A stretch of 64,000 nucleotides of DNA from assembly GCF_014199685.1 (NCBI RefSeq), contig NZ_JACHNZ010000019.1, forward strand, positions 1 through 64,000, in the 5' to 3' direction. Shown in pieces: positions 45,311 through 54,119 of the stretch. Numbering within the stretch: position 1 is the first letter of the stretch; every line of letters begins with the position of its first letter. Both the position numbers and the translations under genes were made by a program. The notes under the pieces are model-generated. The model was not told the DNA's origin. It saw only the letters and a list, made by a program, of their open reading frames with translations, and searched no databases. This stretch comes from Sphingosinicella soli. Lineage in GTDB: Bacteria; Pseudomonadota; Alphaproteobacteria; Sphingomonadales; Sphingomonadaceae.

Positions 45311-46031
45311 TCAGCTTCTTGTCGCGCGCGGGCTCGTGGAGAGCCGGGCGAAGGCGCAGGCGCTTATCATGGCGGGGGTGGTGTTCGTCGGCGAGCGCAA
45401 GGTCGCCAAGGCGGGCGAGACGGTGGCCGAGGATGCAGCCGTGGAGGTGCGCGGAAAGGATCATCCGTGGGTCTCGCGCGGCGGGCTCAAGCTCGAAAAG
45501 GGCCTCGACCACTTCGGGATCGATCCGGCGGGGCGCGTCGCGATGGACGTGGGCTCCTCGACCGGCGGCTTCACCGATGTGCTGCTGTCGCGCGGCGCCG
45601 TGAAGGTTTACGCGGTCGATGTCGGCACCAACCAGCTTGCGTGGAAGCTGCGGCAGGATCCGCGTGTCGTCGTGCTTGAAAAGACCAATGCGCGCCATCT
45701 GACGGCAGAGCAGATACCCGAAGACATCGACATCATCGTTTGCGACGCCAGTTTCATCGGCCTCGCCAAGGTGCTGGAAACGCCGCTGAAATTCGCGGGC
45801 GCTGGCGCGCGACTCGTGGCGCTCATCAAGCCGCAGTTCGAAGCGGGGCCGGCGGAGGTGGGGAAGGGCGGCGTCGTTCGCGATCCCGCCACCCATGCCC
45901 GTGTCTGCGCCGAGGTCGAGGCGTGGCTCGGTGCACTGCCCGGCTGGCGTGTGCTCGGGATCACCGAAAGCCCGATCAAGGGGCCCGAAGGCAATGTCGA
46001 GTTCCTGATCGGTGCGGTGCGGGAGGGGTGA
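45291..46031 (+). CDS. tlyA: TlyA family rRNA (cytidine-2'-O)-methyltransferase
   Basis: This 246-residue protein has an N-terminal S4 RNA-binding domain (TRIDQLLVARGLVESRAKAQALIMAGVVFV) and an FtsJ/SAM methyltransferase domain with MDVGSSTGGFTDVLLSRG, AVDVGTNQLAWKLR and VCDASFIGLAKVL. LIKPQFEAG and SPIKGPEGNVEFL are near the end. TlyA methylates 16S and 23S rRNA ribose and can affect capreomycin sensitivity; in many bacteria it sits near dxs, as here. The start overlaps the preceding small gene. Confidence 0.94.
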   Translation: MPKTRIDQLLVARGLVESRAKAQALIMAGVVFVGERKVAKAGETVAEDAAVEVRGKDHPWVSRGGLKLEKGLDHFGIDPAGRVAMDVGSSTGGFTDVLLSRGAVKVYAVDVGTNQLAWKLRQDPRVVVLEKTNARHLTAEQIPEDIDIIVCDASFIGLAKVLETPLKFAGAGARLVALIKPQFEAGPAEVGKGGVVRDPATHARVCAEVEAWLGALPGWRVLGITESPIKGPEGNVEFLIGAVREG

Positions 46032-46061
46032 CCGGGCCTTTGTGCCTCGTAAAAACGTGCA

Positions 46062-46087
46062 TCATCCCGAGCGACGTCGAGGGACGC
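46062..46087. repeat. Short TCCCGAGCG...GGGA intergenic motif
   Basis: The sequence TCATCCCGAGCGACGTCGAG followed by GGACG forms an imperfect palindrome. I recall similar motifs in intergenic DNA of many proteobacteria. It lies between tlyA and the tRNA-Leu promoter. Confidence 0.4.
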
Positions 46088-46142
46088 ACAGCGCCCGTGT
46101 CGTTCTCCCGGAGCAGTCGGCGGCATAACTGGCGCCCAAGCC

Positions 46143-46171
46143 TTGCCACCTTGCGCGCCCGTGCGTATAGA
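46143..46171 (+). promoter_or_regulatory. Promoter of tRNA-Leu
   Basis: TTGCCA (46143-46148) and TATAGA (46166-46171) are spaced by 17 bases. Transcription would begin about 33 bases before the mature tRNA. Confidence 0.55.
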
Positions 46172-46210
46172 CCGCCGCCAAAGCTGCCGGGGTCACCCCT
46201 TGGTGGACCT

Positions 46211-46295
46211 GCGGGCGTGGCGAAACTGGTAGACGCGCCAGATTTAGGTTCTGGTGTCGAAAGACGTGGGGGTTCGAGTCCCTTCGCCCGCACCA
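46211..46295 (+). tRNA. tRNA-Leu (anticodon TAG)
   Basis: The acceptor stem GCGGGCG pairs with CGCCCGC (46285-46291). The anticodon arm is CCAGA-TTTAGGT-TCTGG, giving UAG. A long variable arm and the T-loop GGTTCGAGTCC follow. The 3' ACCA is encoded. It precedes the trigger factor gene. Confidence 0.97.
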
Positions 46296-46342
46296 GACTT
46301 TGAACAGACACTTGGGTTCTTGAACGAAAGCCGACCGACAAC

Positions 46343-47926
46343 ATGCAGATTGCCGAGAAGACGAACGAAGGCCTGAAGCGCCAGTACGAAGTGACGATCC
46401 CCGCGAAGGATCTCGAATCGCGCATCGACGCCCAGCTCACGCAGGTCTCCGGCCAGATCCGCATGCCCGGCTTCCGCCCCGGCAAGGTTCCGAAGAATCT
46501 TGTGAAGAAGATGCATGGCGAGGCGATGCACGGCGAAGCGCTGAACGCCGCCGTTCAGGACGGCGTTCAGAAGCTCATCGCCGACAAGAAGCTGCGTCCC
46601 GCGATGCAGCCCGGCGTGGCGCTTGCCGACGATTATGCGCAGGGCAAGGATGTCGTGTTCACGGTCGATCTTGAGGTTCTTCCCGAGATCGCTTCGGTCA
46701 ACATCGAGGGCATCACGCTCGAAAAGCTCGTCGTCGAGCCGGGCGATGCGGAAATCGAGGACGCGCTCAAGCGCTTCGCCGATCAGCAGAAGCGCTTCGA
46801 ACCCGCCGCGAAGAGCTACAAGGCCGCGACCGGCGACGTCGTGGTGATGGATTTCGTCGGCAGCGTCGAGGGCGAGGAGTTCGAAGGCGGCAAGGGCGAG
46901 GCCATGCAGATCGAGATCGGCTCCGGCCGTCTCATTCCGGGCTTCGAGGACCAGCTTGTCGGCGTGAAGGCGAACGACAAGGTCAAGGTGGAAGTAAACT
47001 TCCCCGAAGATTACAATGTTGCCTACCTCAAGGGTAAGCCGGCCGTGTTCGACGTCCTCGTCACCGAGGTGCGTCAGCCGCAGGAAGCTGCGATCGACGA
47101 TACGCTCGCGACGAACCTCGGCCTCGAGAACCTCGACAAGCTGAAGGAAATCCTGAAGGACCAGATTTCCGCCGAGCTTTCGGGCATGACCCGCACGCAC
47201 ATGAAGCGCAAGCTGCTCGATCACCTCGCCGCGAACCACGATTTCGACGTGCCGCCGACGATGGTGGAGGCCGAATTCGGCCAGATCTGGACGCAGCTGG
47301 AGCACGAAGCGAGCCAGGAGAGTGATCCTGCCGCCGCCGTTGCCGAGCTTGAAAAGGACAGGGACGAATATCGCCGCATCGCCGAGCGCCGCGTGCGCCT
47401 CGGGCTGCTTCTCTCCGAAATCGGCCAGAAGGAAGGCGTGAACGTCACACAGGCCGAGATGAACCGCCTGATCGGTCAGGAAGCCGCGCGCTATCCGGGC
47501 CAGCAGCAGCAGGTCGTGAAGTACTTCCAGGAAAACGCCATGGCCTCCGCGCAGCTTCGCGCGCCGCTCTATGAGGACAAGGTCGTCGATCTGCTCATCG
47601 GCAAGGCCGAGCTGACCGAGCGCAGCGTCAGCCGCGAGGAACTGCAGCAGGCGATCGAGGACGACGACGAGACGCCGACTGGCCACGTCCACGGCCCGGG
47701 CTGCGGCCACGATCACGATCATTCGGACGGGGAGGGCAAGCCTAAGAAGGCTGCCAAGAAGACGGCGAAGGCGGAAACCGCCGAGCCGAAGGAAGACGCG
47801 GTGAAGGCCGAAAAGAAGCCCGCCGCCAAGAAGACGGACGCAAAGGCGGAAGCAACTGAAGCCGATGCGAAACCTGAAAAGAAACCAGCAAAAAAGGCCC
47901 CGGCGAAAAAAGCCGCGAAGGCCTGA
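46343..47926 (+). CDS. tig: Trigger factor with His-rich and Lys/Ala-rich C-terminal tail
   Basis: Trigger factor is the ribosome-bound chaperone and prolyl isomerase. The 527-residue protein has the ribosome-docking GFRPGKVPKNLVKK, an FKBP domain (GDVVVMDFVGSVEGEEFEGG and GFEDQLVGVKANDKVKVEVNFPEDY) and the helical C-terminal chaperone arms. E. coli TF is about 432 residues. Here a tail of some 80 residues is added: a metal-binding-like segment HVHGPGCGHDHDHS starting at residue 448, then a lysine/alanine-rich stretch resembling histone H1 tails. It leads the conserved tig-clpP-clpX-lon-hupB block. Confidence 0.94.
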   Translation: MQIAEKTNEGLKRQYEVTIPAKDLESRIDAQLTQVSGQIRMPGFRPGKVPKNLVKKMHGEAMHGEALNAAVQDGVQKLIADKKLRPAMQPGVALADDYAQGKDVVFTVDLEVLPEIASVNIEGITLEKLVVEPGDAEIEDALKRFADQQKRFEPAAKSYKAATGDVVVMDFVGSVEGEEFEGGKGEAMQIEIGSGRLIPGFEDQLVGVKANDKVKVEVNFPEDYNVAYLKGKPAVFDVLVTEVRQPQEAAIDDTLATNLGLENLDKLKEILKDQISAELSGMTRTHMKRKLLDHLAANHDFDVPPTMVEAEFGQIWTQLEHEASQESDPAAAVAELEKDRDEYRRIAERRVRLGLLLSEIGQKEGVNVTQAEMNRLIGQEAARYPGQQQQVVKYFQENAMASAQLRAPLYEDKVVDLLIGKAELTERSVSREELQQAIEDDDETPTGHVHGPGCGHDHDHSDGEGKPKKAAKKTAKAETAEPKEDAVKAEKKPAAKKTDAKAEATEADAKPEKKPAKKAPAKKAAKA

Positions 47927-47942
47927 ACCGAGCGAACTGATG

Positions 47943-47969
47943 CCGGGGGGCGGCCATGCCGGCCCCCGG
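47943..47969 (+). terminator. Hairpin after trigger factor
   Basis: A 12-bp stem with one mismatch (CCGGGGGGCGGC and GCCGGCCCCCGG) around a CAT loop lies 17 bases after the tig stop. It lacks a T-run, so termination may be partial or need Rho. Confidence 0.5.
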
Positions 47970-47995
47970 GCTTCCTTCGCCTCCACTTCGCCCAC

Positions 47996-48001
47996 TTGAC
48001 A
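47996..48001 (+). promoter_or_regulatory. Candidate -35 element upstream of clpP
   Basis: A consensus TTGACA within CTTGACA lies 64 bases before the clpP ATG. The best following -10-like sequences, GACCTA at 17 bases or CTATCC at 20 bases, are poor. The CTTG core with downstream CCTAT could instead be a heat-shock sigma-32 promoter, but the spacing is longer than usual. Confidence 0.3.
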
Positions 48002-48064
48002 GCGGGCGCCCCTGTGCCGACCTATCCTGCTATCGGAACAGATAAACGCCCGCGAAGGACACTC

Positions 48065-48706
48065 ATGATCGACCCCGTCAGCAGCCTCACGAACGCTCTC
48101 GTCCCCATCGTCATCGAGCAGTCGAACCGGGGCGAGCGCAGCTTCGACATCTATTCGCGGCTGCTTCGGGAACGCATCATCTTCGTGACCGGACCGGTTG
48201 AGGATCACATGGCGTCGCTCATCACGGCGCAGCTCCTCTTCCTCGAATCGGAAAACCCGAAGAAGGACATCTTCATGTACATCAACTCGCCGGGCGGTGT
48301 CGTCACGGCGGGCATGGCGATCCATGATACGATGCAGTACATCCGCCCGCGCGTCGGCACGGTGTGCATCGGTCAAGCCGCTTCGATGGGTGCGTTCCTT
48401 CTTGCGGCGGGCGAGCCGGGCATGCGCATCGCGCTCACCAACGCGCGCATCATGGTCCACCAGCCCTCGGGCGGCGCGCAGGGTCAGGCGACCGACATCG
48501 AGATCCAGGCGCGCGAAATCCTGCGCATCCGCTCGCGCATGAACGAGCTGATGGCGAAGTACACGAAGCAGGCGGTCGAGAAGATCGAAACGGCAGTCGA
48601 GCGCGACAAGTTCATGTCTGCGGACGAGGCGAAGGATTTCGGATTGATCGACGAGGTCTTCGAAACACGCCCGTCGCCGACCGACGCGGAAGCCAAGGCG
48701 GCGTGA
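48065..48706 (+). CDS. clpP: ATP-dependent Clp protease proteolytic subunit
   Basis: ClpP is the serine protease barrel that works with ClpX or ClpA. The 213-residue protein has the catalytic triad Ser107 ([13 protein letters not shown]), His132 ([13 protein letters not shown]) and Asp181 (VERDKFM). The N-terminal [28 protein letters not shown] is also typical. The ATG at 48065 follows AAGGAC, and the open frame extending to 47996 is not homologous. clpX follows 148 bases later. Confidence 0.97.
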   Translation: MIDPVSSLTNALVPIVIEQSNRGERSFDIYSRLLRERIIFVTGPVEDHMASLITAQLLFLESENPKKDIFMYINSPGGVVTAGMAIHDTMQYIRPRVGTVCIGQAASMGAFLLAAGEPGMRIALTNARIMVHQPSGGAQGQATDIEIQAREILRIRSRMNELMAKYTKQAVEKIETAVERDKFMSADEAKDFGLIDEVFETRPSPTDAEAKAA

Positions 48707-48781
48707 TGCGGGTATCCGCCCGTTCACGTTCCGTTGAACAAGGCGGTGCTATATATTTCGGGAATGTGACCGTATTGTCCA

Positions 48782-48809
48782 TTGAAGCGGCGTGCGTGCG
48801 CGCTAGGAT
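48782..48809 (+). promoter_or_regulatory. Candidate promoter of clpX
   Basis: TTGAAG (48782-48787) and TAGGAT (48804-48809) are spaced by 16 bases in the gap between clpP and clpX. A start near 48816 leaves a leader of about 39 bases. Confidence 0.35.
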
Positions 48810-48854
48810 GGCAAGCGGCAAAGAAACCGGCGCGGAGGCCGGAAGAGGCGTTTT

Positions 48855-50132
48855 ATGACCAAGCTCAGCGGCGGCGGCGACTCCAAGAATACGCTCTACT
48901 GCTCGTTCTGCGGGAAGAGCCAGCACGAGGTCAGGAAGCTGATCGCGGGTCCGACGGTGTTCATCTGCGATGAATGCGTCGAGCTTTGCAACGACATCAT
49001 CCGCGAAGAAACCAAAGGCGCGCTGGCGAAGAAAAGCGACGGCAGCGTGCCCAGCCCGCGCGAAATCTGCGACGTTCTAGACGATTACGTGATCGGGCAG
49101 TCGCAGGCCAAGCGCGTGCTCTCGGTCGCGGTTCACAACCACTACAAGCGGCTCAACAACGGCGCCAAGGGCTCCGAGATCGAGCTGGCGAAGTCGAACA
49201 TCCTGCTCGTCGGCCCGACCGGCTGCGGCAAGACGCTGCTCGCGCAGACGCTCGCCAAGACCTTCGACGTGCCGTTCACGATGGCGGACGCGACGACGCT
49301 CACCGAAGCCGGCTATGTCGGCGAGGACGTCGAGAACATCATCCTGAAGCTGCTGCAGGCGAGCGACTACAACGTCGAGCGCGCGCAGCGCGGCATCGTG
49401 TATATCGACGAGATCGACAAGATCAGCCGCAAGGCGGACAACCCCTCGATCACGCGCGACGTTTCGGGCGAGGGCGTCCAGCAGGCCCTCCTGAAGATCA
49501 TGGAAGGCACCACCGCGAGCGTTCCGCCGCAGGGCGGCCGCAAGCATCCGCAGCAGGAGTTCCTGCAGGTGGATACGACGAACATCCTGTTCATCTGCGG
49601 CGGCGCTTTCGCGGGTCTCGAACGCATCATCGCGGACCGCCTGCAGGGCAAGTCGATCGGCTTCGGCGCTTATGTCGCCGCGCCGGATGAACGCCGCACG
49701 GGCGAGGTTCTGAAGAACTGCGAGCCGGAAGACCTGCTGAAGTTCGGCCTGATCCCCGAGTTCGTGGGCCGTCTGCCGGTCATCGCGACGCTCGAGGATC
49801 TCGACGAAAAGGCGCTGATCCAGATCCTGACCGAGCCGAAGAACGCTCTGGTCAAGCAGTATCAGAAGCTCTTCGAGATGGAGAACGTGAAGCTCACGTT
49901 CAGTGAAGACGCGCTGATGGCGATCTCGAAAAAGGCCATCGAACGCAAGACAGGCGCACGCGGCCTCCGCTCGATCATGGAAGGCATCCTGCTGGACACG
50001 ATGTTCGATCTGCCGAGCTTCGATGATGTTGACGAAGTTCGCATCGATAAGGACGTCGTGATGGGCAGCAAGGAACCTATCAAGGTCTTTGCGAAGAAGG
50101 CCAAGGAAAAGGTGTCCGGCGACGCAGCCTGA
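48855..50132 (+). CDS. clpX: ATP-dependent Clp protease ATP-binding subunit ClpX
   Basis: ClpX unfolds tagged substrates and feeds ClpP. The 425-residue protein has the N-terminal zinc-binding domain (Cys16, Cys19, Cys38, Cys41). Walker A is GPTGCGKT at 120-127 and Walker B is YIDEIDK at 183-189. Later features are the pore-loop GYVGEDVE, the IGF loop IGFGAYV for ClpP binding, and the sensor-2 [10 protein letters not shown]. The length is normal. A strong terminator follows. Confidence 0.98.
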   Translation: MTKLSGGGDSKNTLYCSFCGKSQHEVRKLIAGPTVFICDECVELCNDIIREETKGALAKKSDGSVPSPREICDVLDDYVIGQSQAKRVLSVAVHNHYKRLNNGAKGSEIELAKSNILLVGPTGCGKTLLAQTLAKTFDVPFTMADATTLTEAGYVGEDVENIILKLLQASDYNVERAQRGIVYIDEIDKISRKADNPSITRDVSGEGVQQALLKIMEGTTASVPPQGGRKHPQQEFLQVDTTNILFICGGAFAGLERIIADRLQGKSIGFGAYVAAPDERRTGEVLKNCEPEDLLKFGLIPEFVGRLPVIATLEDLDEKALIQILTEPKNALVKQYQKLFEMENVKLTFSEDALMAISKKAIERKTGARGLRSIMEGILLDTMFDLPSFDDVDEVRIDKDVVMGSKEPIKVFAKKAKEKVSGDAA

Positions 50133-50157
50133 TAGCCAAAAGCGGTGATCTATCTAC

Positions 50158-50187
50158 AAACGGCGGCCTCGGGCCGCCGTTTTTCTT
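50158..50187 (+). terminator. Rho-independent terminator after clpX
   Basis: A perfect 10-bp stem, AAACGGCGGC and GCCGCCGTTT, closes a 5-base loop (CTCGG) and runs into TTTTTCTTT. It lies 25 bases after the clpX stop. Confidence 0.92.
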
Positions 50188-50288
50188 TACCGGCTAAAAA
50201 ACGACACGCGCTGCCGCGCAGCGCCCCCGGCAGGAAGCGCGAAAGCACCCGCCGCTCTTTTCGTTCACGAAACGAGAATTCACTCCCT

Positions 50289-50318
50289 CTTCAGTGAAAG
50301 CATGTAGTGTCGCCATTG
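50289..50318 (+). promoter_or_regulatory. Candidate heat-shock-type promoter of lon
   Basis: CTTCAGTGAAA (50289-50299) and CCATTG (50313-50318) are separated by 13 bases, resembling the sigma-32 pattern CTTGAAA-N13-CCCCAT. Lon is usually heat-induced. The match is incomplete, and ordinary promoter elements in the same 262-base gap are not obvious. Confidence 0.35.
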
Positions 50319-50394
50319 TGCGGCGTGCCGACCGTGCCCATATTGACACACGAGGTGGCGCGGTGCCGCGCCCGGCTTTGGAGTTGTTGAGAGA

Positions 50395-52788
50395 ATGACC
50401 GAGACCTACCCCGTCCTGCCGCTGCGCGACATCGTGGTCTTTCCGCAGATGATCGTGCCGCTCTTCGTTGGACGCGAAAAGTCCGTCGCGGCGCTGGAAG
50501 CGGTGATGACGGCGAACAAGAACGTCCTGCTGCTCTCGCAGCGCGATCCGTCCGAGGAAGACCCCGAGGGCGAGGATCTTTATGAAGTCGGCACCGTCGC
50601 GACGGTGCTGCAGCTGCTGAAACTGCCCGACGGCACGGTCAAGGTTCTCGTGGAAGGCCAGCACCGCGCCGAGGTGACGCGCGTGCGCGCCGAGGATGCC
50701 TATCTGGAGGCGGACGTCGTCACGGTCGAGGACGAGACCCCCGACGAGGCCGATCTTGAAGCGCTCGTGCGCTCGGCGGTCAAACATTTCGAGCAATATG
50801 TGCGCCTCAATAAGAAAGTGGCGCCCGAAGTCGTCGTGCAGGTCGGCCAGATCGAGGATCCCTCGCGACTCGCCGATACCATCGCATCGAACCTGAGCCT
50901 GAAGATCGCCGACAAGCAGGCGCTGCTTTCCGAACGCTCGCCCAGCAAGCGGCTGGAGATGGTTTTCGGCTTCATGGAAGGCGAAATGGGCGTGCTGCAG
51001 GTCGAGAAGAAGATCCGCAACCGCGTCAAGCGGCAGATGGAGAAGACCCAGCGCGAATATTACCTCAACGAGCAGCTGAAGGCCATTCAACGCGAACTGG
51101 GCGACGGCGACGACGAGGGACGCAGCGAAGTCGACGAACTCGCCGAGAAGGTGAAAAAAACCAAACTTTCGAAGGAAGCCCGAGAAAAGGCCGAAGGCGA
51201 ACTGAAGAAGCTGAAGGCGATGTCGCCGATGTCCGCCGAGGCGACCGTCGTGCGCAATTACCTCGACACGCTGCTGGCGCTGCCGTGGGGCAAGAAGACG
51301 AAGGTTCGCAAGGATATCAAGGCGGCCGAGAAGATTTTGGACGAGGACCACTACGGGCTCGACAAGGTCAAGGAGCGTATCCTCGAATATCTTGCCGTGC
51401 AGACCCGCGCCAACAAGCTGAAGGGGCCGATCCTTTGCCTCGTCGGCCCGCCGGGCGTCGGCAAGACCTCGCTTGGCCGCTCGATCGCGAAGGCGACCGG
51501 ACGCGAGTTCATCCGTCAGTCGCTGGGCGGCGTGCGTGACGAGGCCGAGATTCGCGGCCACCGGCGCACGTACATCGGCTCGATGCCCGGCAAGGTCATC
51601 CAGAACCTGAAGAAATCCGGCACATCGAACCCGCTGTTCCTGCTCGACGAAATCGACAAGCTGGGACAGGATTTCCGGGGCGACCCATCGTCGGCGCTGC
51701 TTGAGGTGCTTGATCCGGAGCAGAACTCCAAGTTCAACGATCACTATCTGGAGGTCGATTACGACCTTTCGGACGTGATGTTCGTGACGACGGCGAACAG
51801 TCTCAACATGCCCCAGCCGCTGCTGGATCGCATGGAGATCATCCGGCTGTCGGGCTACACCGAAGACGAGAAGCTGGAGATTGCGAAGGCGCACCTGCTG
51901 CCCAAGCAGATCGAAGCGCACGGTCTGAAGGATGGCGAGTTCGCGATCGAGGACGAGGCGCTGCGCGATCTCATCCGCTATTTCACGCGGGAAGCCGGTG
52001 TCCGTACGCTGGAGCGCGAATTGGCGCGCCTTGCCCGCAAGGCGCTGCGGCAGATTCTGGAAGGCAAGGCCGAGAAGGTCACCATCACCCCGGACAATCT
52101 CGGCGACTATGCGGGGGTCCGCAAGTTCCGCTTCGGTATCGGCGAGGAAGAGGATCAGGTCGGCGCGACCACGGGCCTTGCGTGGACCGAGGTGGGCGGC
52201 GAACTTCTGACCATCGAGGCGGTGACCGTGCCCGGCAAGGGCGCGATCCGCACGACGGGCAAGCTCGGCGACGTGATGAAGGAATCGATCGAGGCGGCGA
52301 ACTCGTTCATCAAGTCCCGCGCGCCGCAATACGGCATCAAGCCGACGGTGTTCCAGGTGAAGGACATTCACGTGCACGTGCCGGAAGGCGCGACCCCGAA
52401 GGATGGCCCCTCGGCGGGTGTCGCGATGGTCACGTCGATCATCTCGACGCTGACGGGCATTCCCGTGCGCAAGGAGGTGGCGATGACCGGCGAAGTGACG
52501 CTTCGCGGGCGCGTGCTGCCGATCGGCGGGCTCAAGGAGAAGCTGCTCGCAGCGCTGCGCGGCGGGATCACCACGGTGCTGATCCCTGCGGAGAATGAAA
52601 AAGACCTCGCCGAAATTCCGGCGAACGTGAAGGATGGCCTGACGATTCGGCCTGTCAGCCATGTCGATCAGGTGCTTGCCGTGGCGCTGGCCCGCCCGAT
52701 CGAGCCGATCGAATGGGTCGAACCGGTGATTCCCGCGCCTGCAGTGGCTCCGGCGACCGAGGCTGGAGACCTCTCCATCCGCCATTGA
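50395..52788 (+). CDS. lon: Endopeptidase La (Lon protease)
   Basis: Lon is an ATP-dependent hexameric protease for damaged and regulatory proteins. The 797-residue protein has the LonN substrate domain ([23 protein letters not shown]), a coiled coil, and an AAA+ domain with Walker A GPPGVGKT at 351-358 and [17 protein letters not shown]. The protease domain has the catalytic dyad Ser673 ([11 protein letters not shown]) and Lys716 ([11 protein letters not shown]). The length is typical of LonA. hupB follows, the usual order. Confidence 0.98.
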   Translation: MTETYPVLPLRDIVVFPQMIVPLFVGREKSVAALEAVMTANKNVLLLSQRDPSEEDPEGEDLYEVGTVATVLQLLKLPDGTVKVLVEGQHRAEVTRVRAEDAYLEADVVTVEDETPDEADLEALVRSAVKHFEQYVRLNKKVAPEVVVQVGQIEDPSRLADTIASNLSLKIADKQALLSERSPSKRLEMVFGFMEGEMGVLQVEKKIRNRVKRQMEKTQREYYLNEQLKAIQRELGDGDDEGRSEVDELAEKVKKTKLSKEAREKAEGELKKLKAMSPMSAEATVVRNYLDTLLALPWGKKTKVRKDIKAAEKILDEDHYGLDKVKERILEYLAVQTRANKLKGPILCLVGPPGVGKTSLGRSIAKATGREFIRQSLGGVRDEAEIRGHRRTYIGSMPGKVIQNLKKSGTSNPLFLLDEIDKLGQDFRGDPSSALLEVLDPEQNSKFNDHYLEVDYDLSDVMFVTTANSLNMPQPLLDRMEIIRLSGYTEDEKLEIAKAHLLPKQIEAHGLKDGEFAIEDEALRDLIRYFTREAGVRTLERELARLARKALRQILEGKAEKVTITPDNLGDYAGVRKFRFGIGEEEDQVGATTGLAWTEVGGELLTIEAVTVPGKGAIRTTGKLGDVMKESIEAANSFIKSRAPQYGIKPTVFQVKDIHVHVPEGATPKDGPSAGVAMVTSIISTLTGIPVRKEVAMTGEVTLRGRVLPIGGLKEKLLAALRGGITTVLIPAENEKDLAEIPANVKDGLTIRPVSHVDQVLAVALARPIEPIEWVEPVIPAPAVAPATEAGDLSIRH

Positions 52789-52840
52789 GGCGAAAAGCGA
52801 TAAAAAGTTCGGGAAAGCCCCAAATTCTGCGGTTTTCCCT

Positions 52841-52869
52841 TTGACTCTGATAAAGCCGGGCACTTACAT
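52841..52869 (+). promoter_or_regulatory. Promoter of hupB
   Basis: TTGACT (52841-52846) and TTACAT (52864-52869) are spaced by 17 bases. The transcript would begin near 52876, about 50 bases before the HU start codon. Confidence 0.5.
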
Positions 52870-52924
52870 GGCGCCCGGCTTTTATTCGCCGATCAACCAC
52901 TCTTCCGTCTTGGGGGTACAGGGA

Positions 52925-53197
52925 ATGAACAAGCAGGAACTTATCGGCTCGGTTGCGGACGCAGCAGGTCTCTCGCGCGTTGACGCGGGCAAGGCCGTCG
53001 AGGCCGTGTTCGAGAGCATCACGAAGGCCCTGAAGAAGGGAGACGAAGTGCGTCTCGTCGGCTTCGGAACCTTCGCAACGGCGAAGCGCAAGGCTTCGAC
53101 GGGCCGTAACCCGCGCACGGGCGAAACGATGAAGATCGCAGCCAGCGTGCAACCCAAGTTCAAGGCCGGCAAAGGCCTCAAGGACGCGGTCAACTAG
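52925..53197 (+). CDS. hupB: DNA-binding protein HU
   Basis: HU is a major nucleoid protein. The 90-residue product has MNKQELIGSVADAAGLSRVDAGKAVEAVFESI and the beta-arm FGTFATAKRKASTGRNPRTGETMKI. It ends PKFKAGKGLKDAVN. The ATG at 52925 follows a GGGG-rich site. It has its own promoter and a terminator-like hairpin downstream, so it is probably expressed independently of lon. Confidence 0.97.
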   Translation: MNKQELIGSVADAAGLSRVDAGKAVEAVFESITKALKKGDEVRLVGFGTFATAKRKASTGRNPRTGETMKIAASVQPKFKAGKGLKDAVN

Positions 53198-53222
53198 GAC
53201 TGCGCCCGCAAGGGTTTGGTCG

Positions 53223-53256
53223 AAGGGCGTCGCATTCGCGGCGCCCTTTGCATTTC
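53223..53256 (+). terminator. Terminator after hupB
   Basis: AAGGGCGTCGC and GCGGCGCCCTT pair with one T-G wobble around a 4-base loop, followed by a short T-rich stretch (TTTGCATTT). It starts 25 bases after the hupB stop. Confidence 0.65.
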
Positions 53257-53302
53257 GGGCATATGCATTTTGAGCCGAGGCGGTGGTTCAGCAGAAACGG
53301 GC

Positions 53303-53331
53303 TGGACACATGGCGGGCGGAAACGTATCTG
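53303..53331 (+). promoter_or_regulatory. Promoter of tRNA-Val (CAC)
   Basis: TGGACA (53303-53308) and TATCTG (53326-53331) are spaced by 17 bases, placing transcription start about 19 bases before the tRNA. Confidence 0.45.
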
Positions 53332-53356
53332 CACCGCCGGTCCGGTACGCCGGGGC

Positions 53357-53431
53357 GGGCGCGTAGCTCAGCGGTAGAGCACTCCCTTCACACGGGAGGG
53401 GTCACAGGTTCAATCCCTGTCGCGCCCACCA
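53357..53431 (+). tRNA. tRNA-Val (anticodon CAC)
   Basis: The acceptor GGGCGCG pairs with CGCGCCC (53421-53427). The anticodon arm CTCCC-TTCACAC-GGGAG gives CAC. The D-arm GCTCAGCGGTAGAGC and T-loop GGTTCAATCCC are normal. The 3' ACCA is encoded. Confidence 0.97.
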
Positions 53432-53446
53432 TTCCTCTCGTTGCAC

Positions 53447-53905
53447 TTATGTATCTGCGGCGATTTCTGCCTTTTCCGCGGCCTTGCGCTCAGCGAAGAC
53501 CTCACCCATCTCGTTTTCACACGCACGGGACAACTCTTCCTCTGCGGCCGGGAAGATATCCTCTTCCTCCTCGTCGATGTGGTGCTCGTAGCGATGCTTC
53601 ATCTGGCGGAAGGTCTCATCCCATTCAGGGGTGGCCATATCCAGATCCTGAAGCTCCTCAAGGAAATCGTCGATCTCCTTGTGCTCCGCCACCGAATGCC
53701 GGCCTTCCTTCTGAAGCTCCGGGTTGCCGAGCATGACCGAATACAGCGACTGCTCCTCGGCATTGGCGTGGGCCGTCACCTCGATCCGGAAATCCTCGAA
53801 CAGTTCGCGCCGTTTCGCGCTGTCGCCCCTCAGGTCGTCGAGCTTCGCGAGAATGGCGCGGTGGCGGTCGTGGTCCGCCTTCAGAAGCTTGAAAACGTCG
53901 GTCAT
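53447..53905 (-). CDS. Hemerythrin domain-containing protein
   Basis: This 152-residue helical protein carries the HHE cation-binding pattern. His12 and His15 lie in KADHDRHRAIL, His46 and Glu50 in TAHANAEEQSLY, His75 in SVAEHKEID and His104/His108 in MKHRYEHHIDEEEEDIF. It probably binds a di-iron centre and oxygen or reactive species. An EcfG-type promoter upstream suggests control by the general stress response. Two ATG codons (53908 and 53905) are possible starts. It sits between two valine tRNA genes. Confidence 0.92.
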   Translation of the reverse strand: MTDVFKLLKADHDRHRAILAKLDDLRGDSAKRRELFEDFRIEVTAHANAEEQSLYSVMLGNPELQKEGRHSVAEHKEIDDFLEELQDLDMATPEWDETFRQMKHRYEHHIDEEEEDIFPAAEEELSRACENEMGEVFAERKAAEKAEIAADT

Positions 53906-53933
53906 CATCGTCCTTCCGTTGCACTGCCGGTTC

Positions 53934-53959
53934 AACGGTCGAGGATGTTCTGAGGTTCC
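53934..53959 (-). promoter_or_regulatory. EcfG-type general stress promoter of the hemerythrin gene
   Basis: On the minus strand GGAAC (53955-53959) and CGTT (53934-53937) are exactly 17 bases apart. This is the consensus of the alphaproteobacterial general stress sigma factor EcfG. Transcription would start about 20 bases before the coding region. Confidence 0.65.
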
Positions 53960-53969
53960 GCAAGGGCGA

Positions 53970-54045
53970 TGGTGGGCGGTGACGGGCTCGAACCGCCGAC
54001 CCTCTCGGTGTAAACGAGATGCTCTACCAACTGAGCTAACCGCCC
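53970..54045 (-). tRNA. tRNA-Val (anticodon TAC)
   Basis: Read on the minus strand, the acceptor GGGCGGT (54039-54045) pairs with ACCGCCC (53974-53980). The anticodon arm TCTCG-TTTACAC-CGAGA gives UAC. A normal D-arm and T-loop are present, and the 3' ACCA is encoded. Confidence 0.97.
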
Positions 54046-54119
54046 TTATTCGCTTGCGTGTGCTTTTGCCCAACGGCTAGGGACGCGGCAAGCCCTATCT
54101 CAGCAAAAAAGGATATGCC

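Noticed and set aside
46244-48727. An 827-residue minus-strand open frame opposite tig and clpP
   Set aside because: It is antisense to two core genes and includes the reverse of the tRNA-Leu 3' end. The residue bias matches shadow frames.
50194-52863. An 889-residue minus-strand open frame opposite lon
   Set aside because: It is His/Arg/Leu-rich without domain signatures and lies wholly opposite lon, whose catalytic motifs are complete.
53357-54045. Prophage or integrative element at the tRNA-Val genes
   Set aside because: No integrase, no duplicated tRNA 3' end and no phage-like gene is present. Only one ordinary gene lies between the tRNAs.
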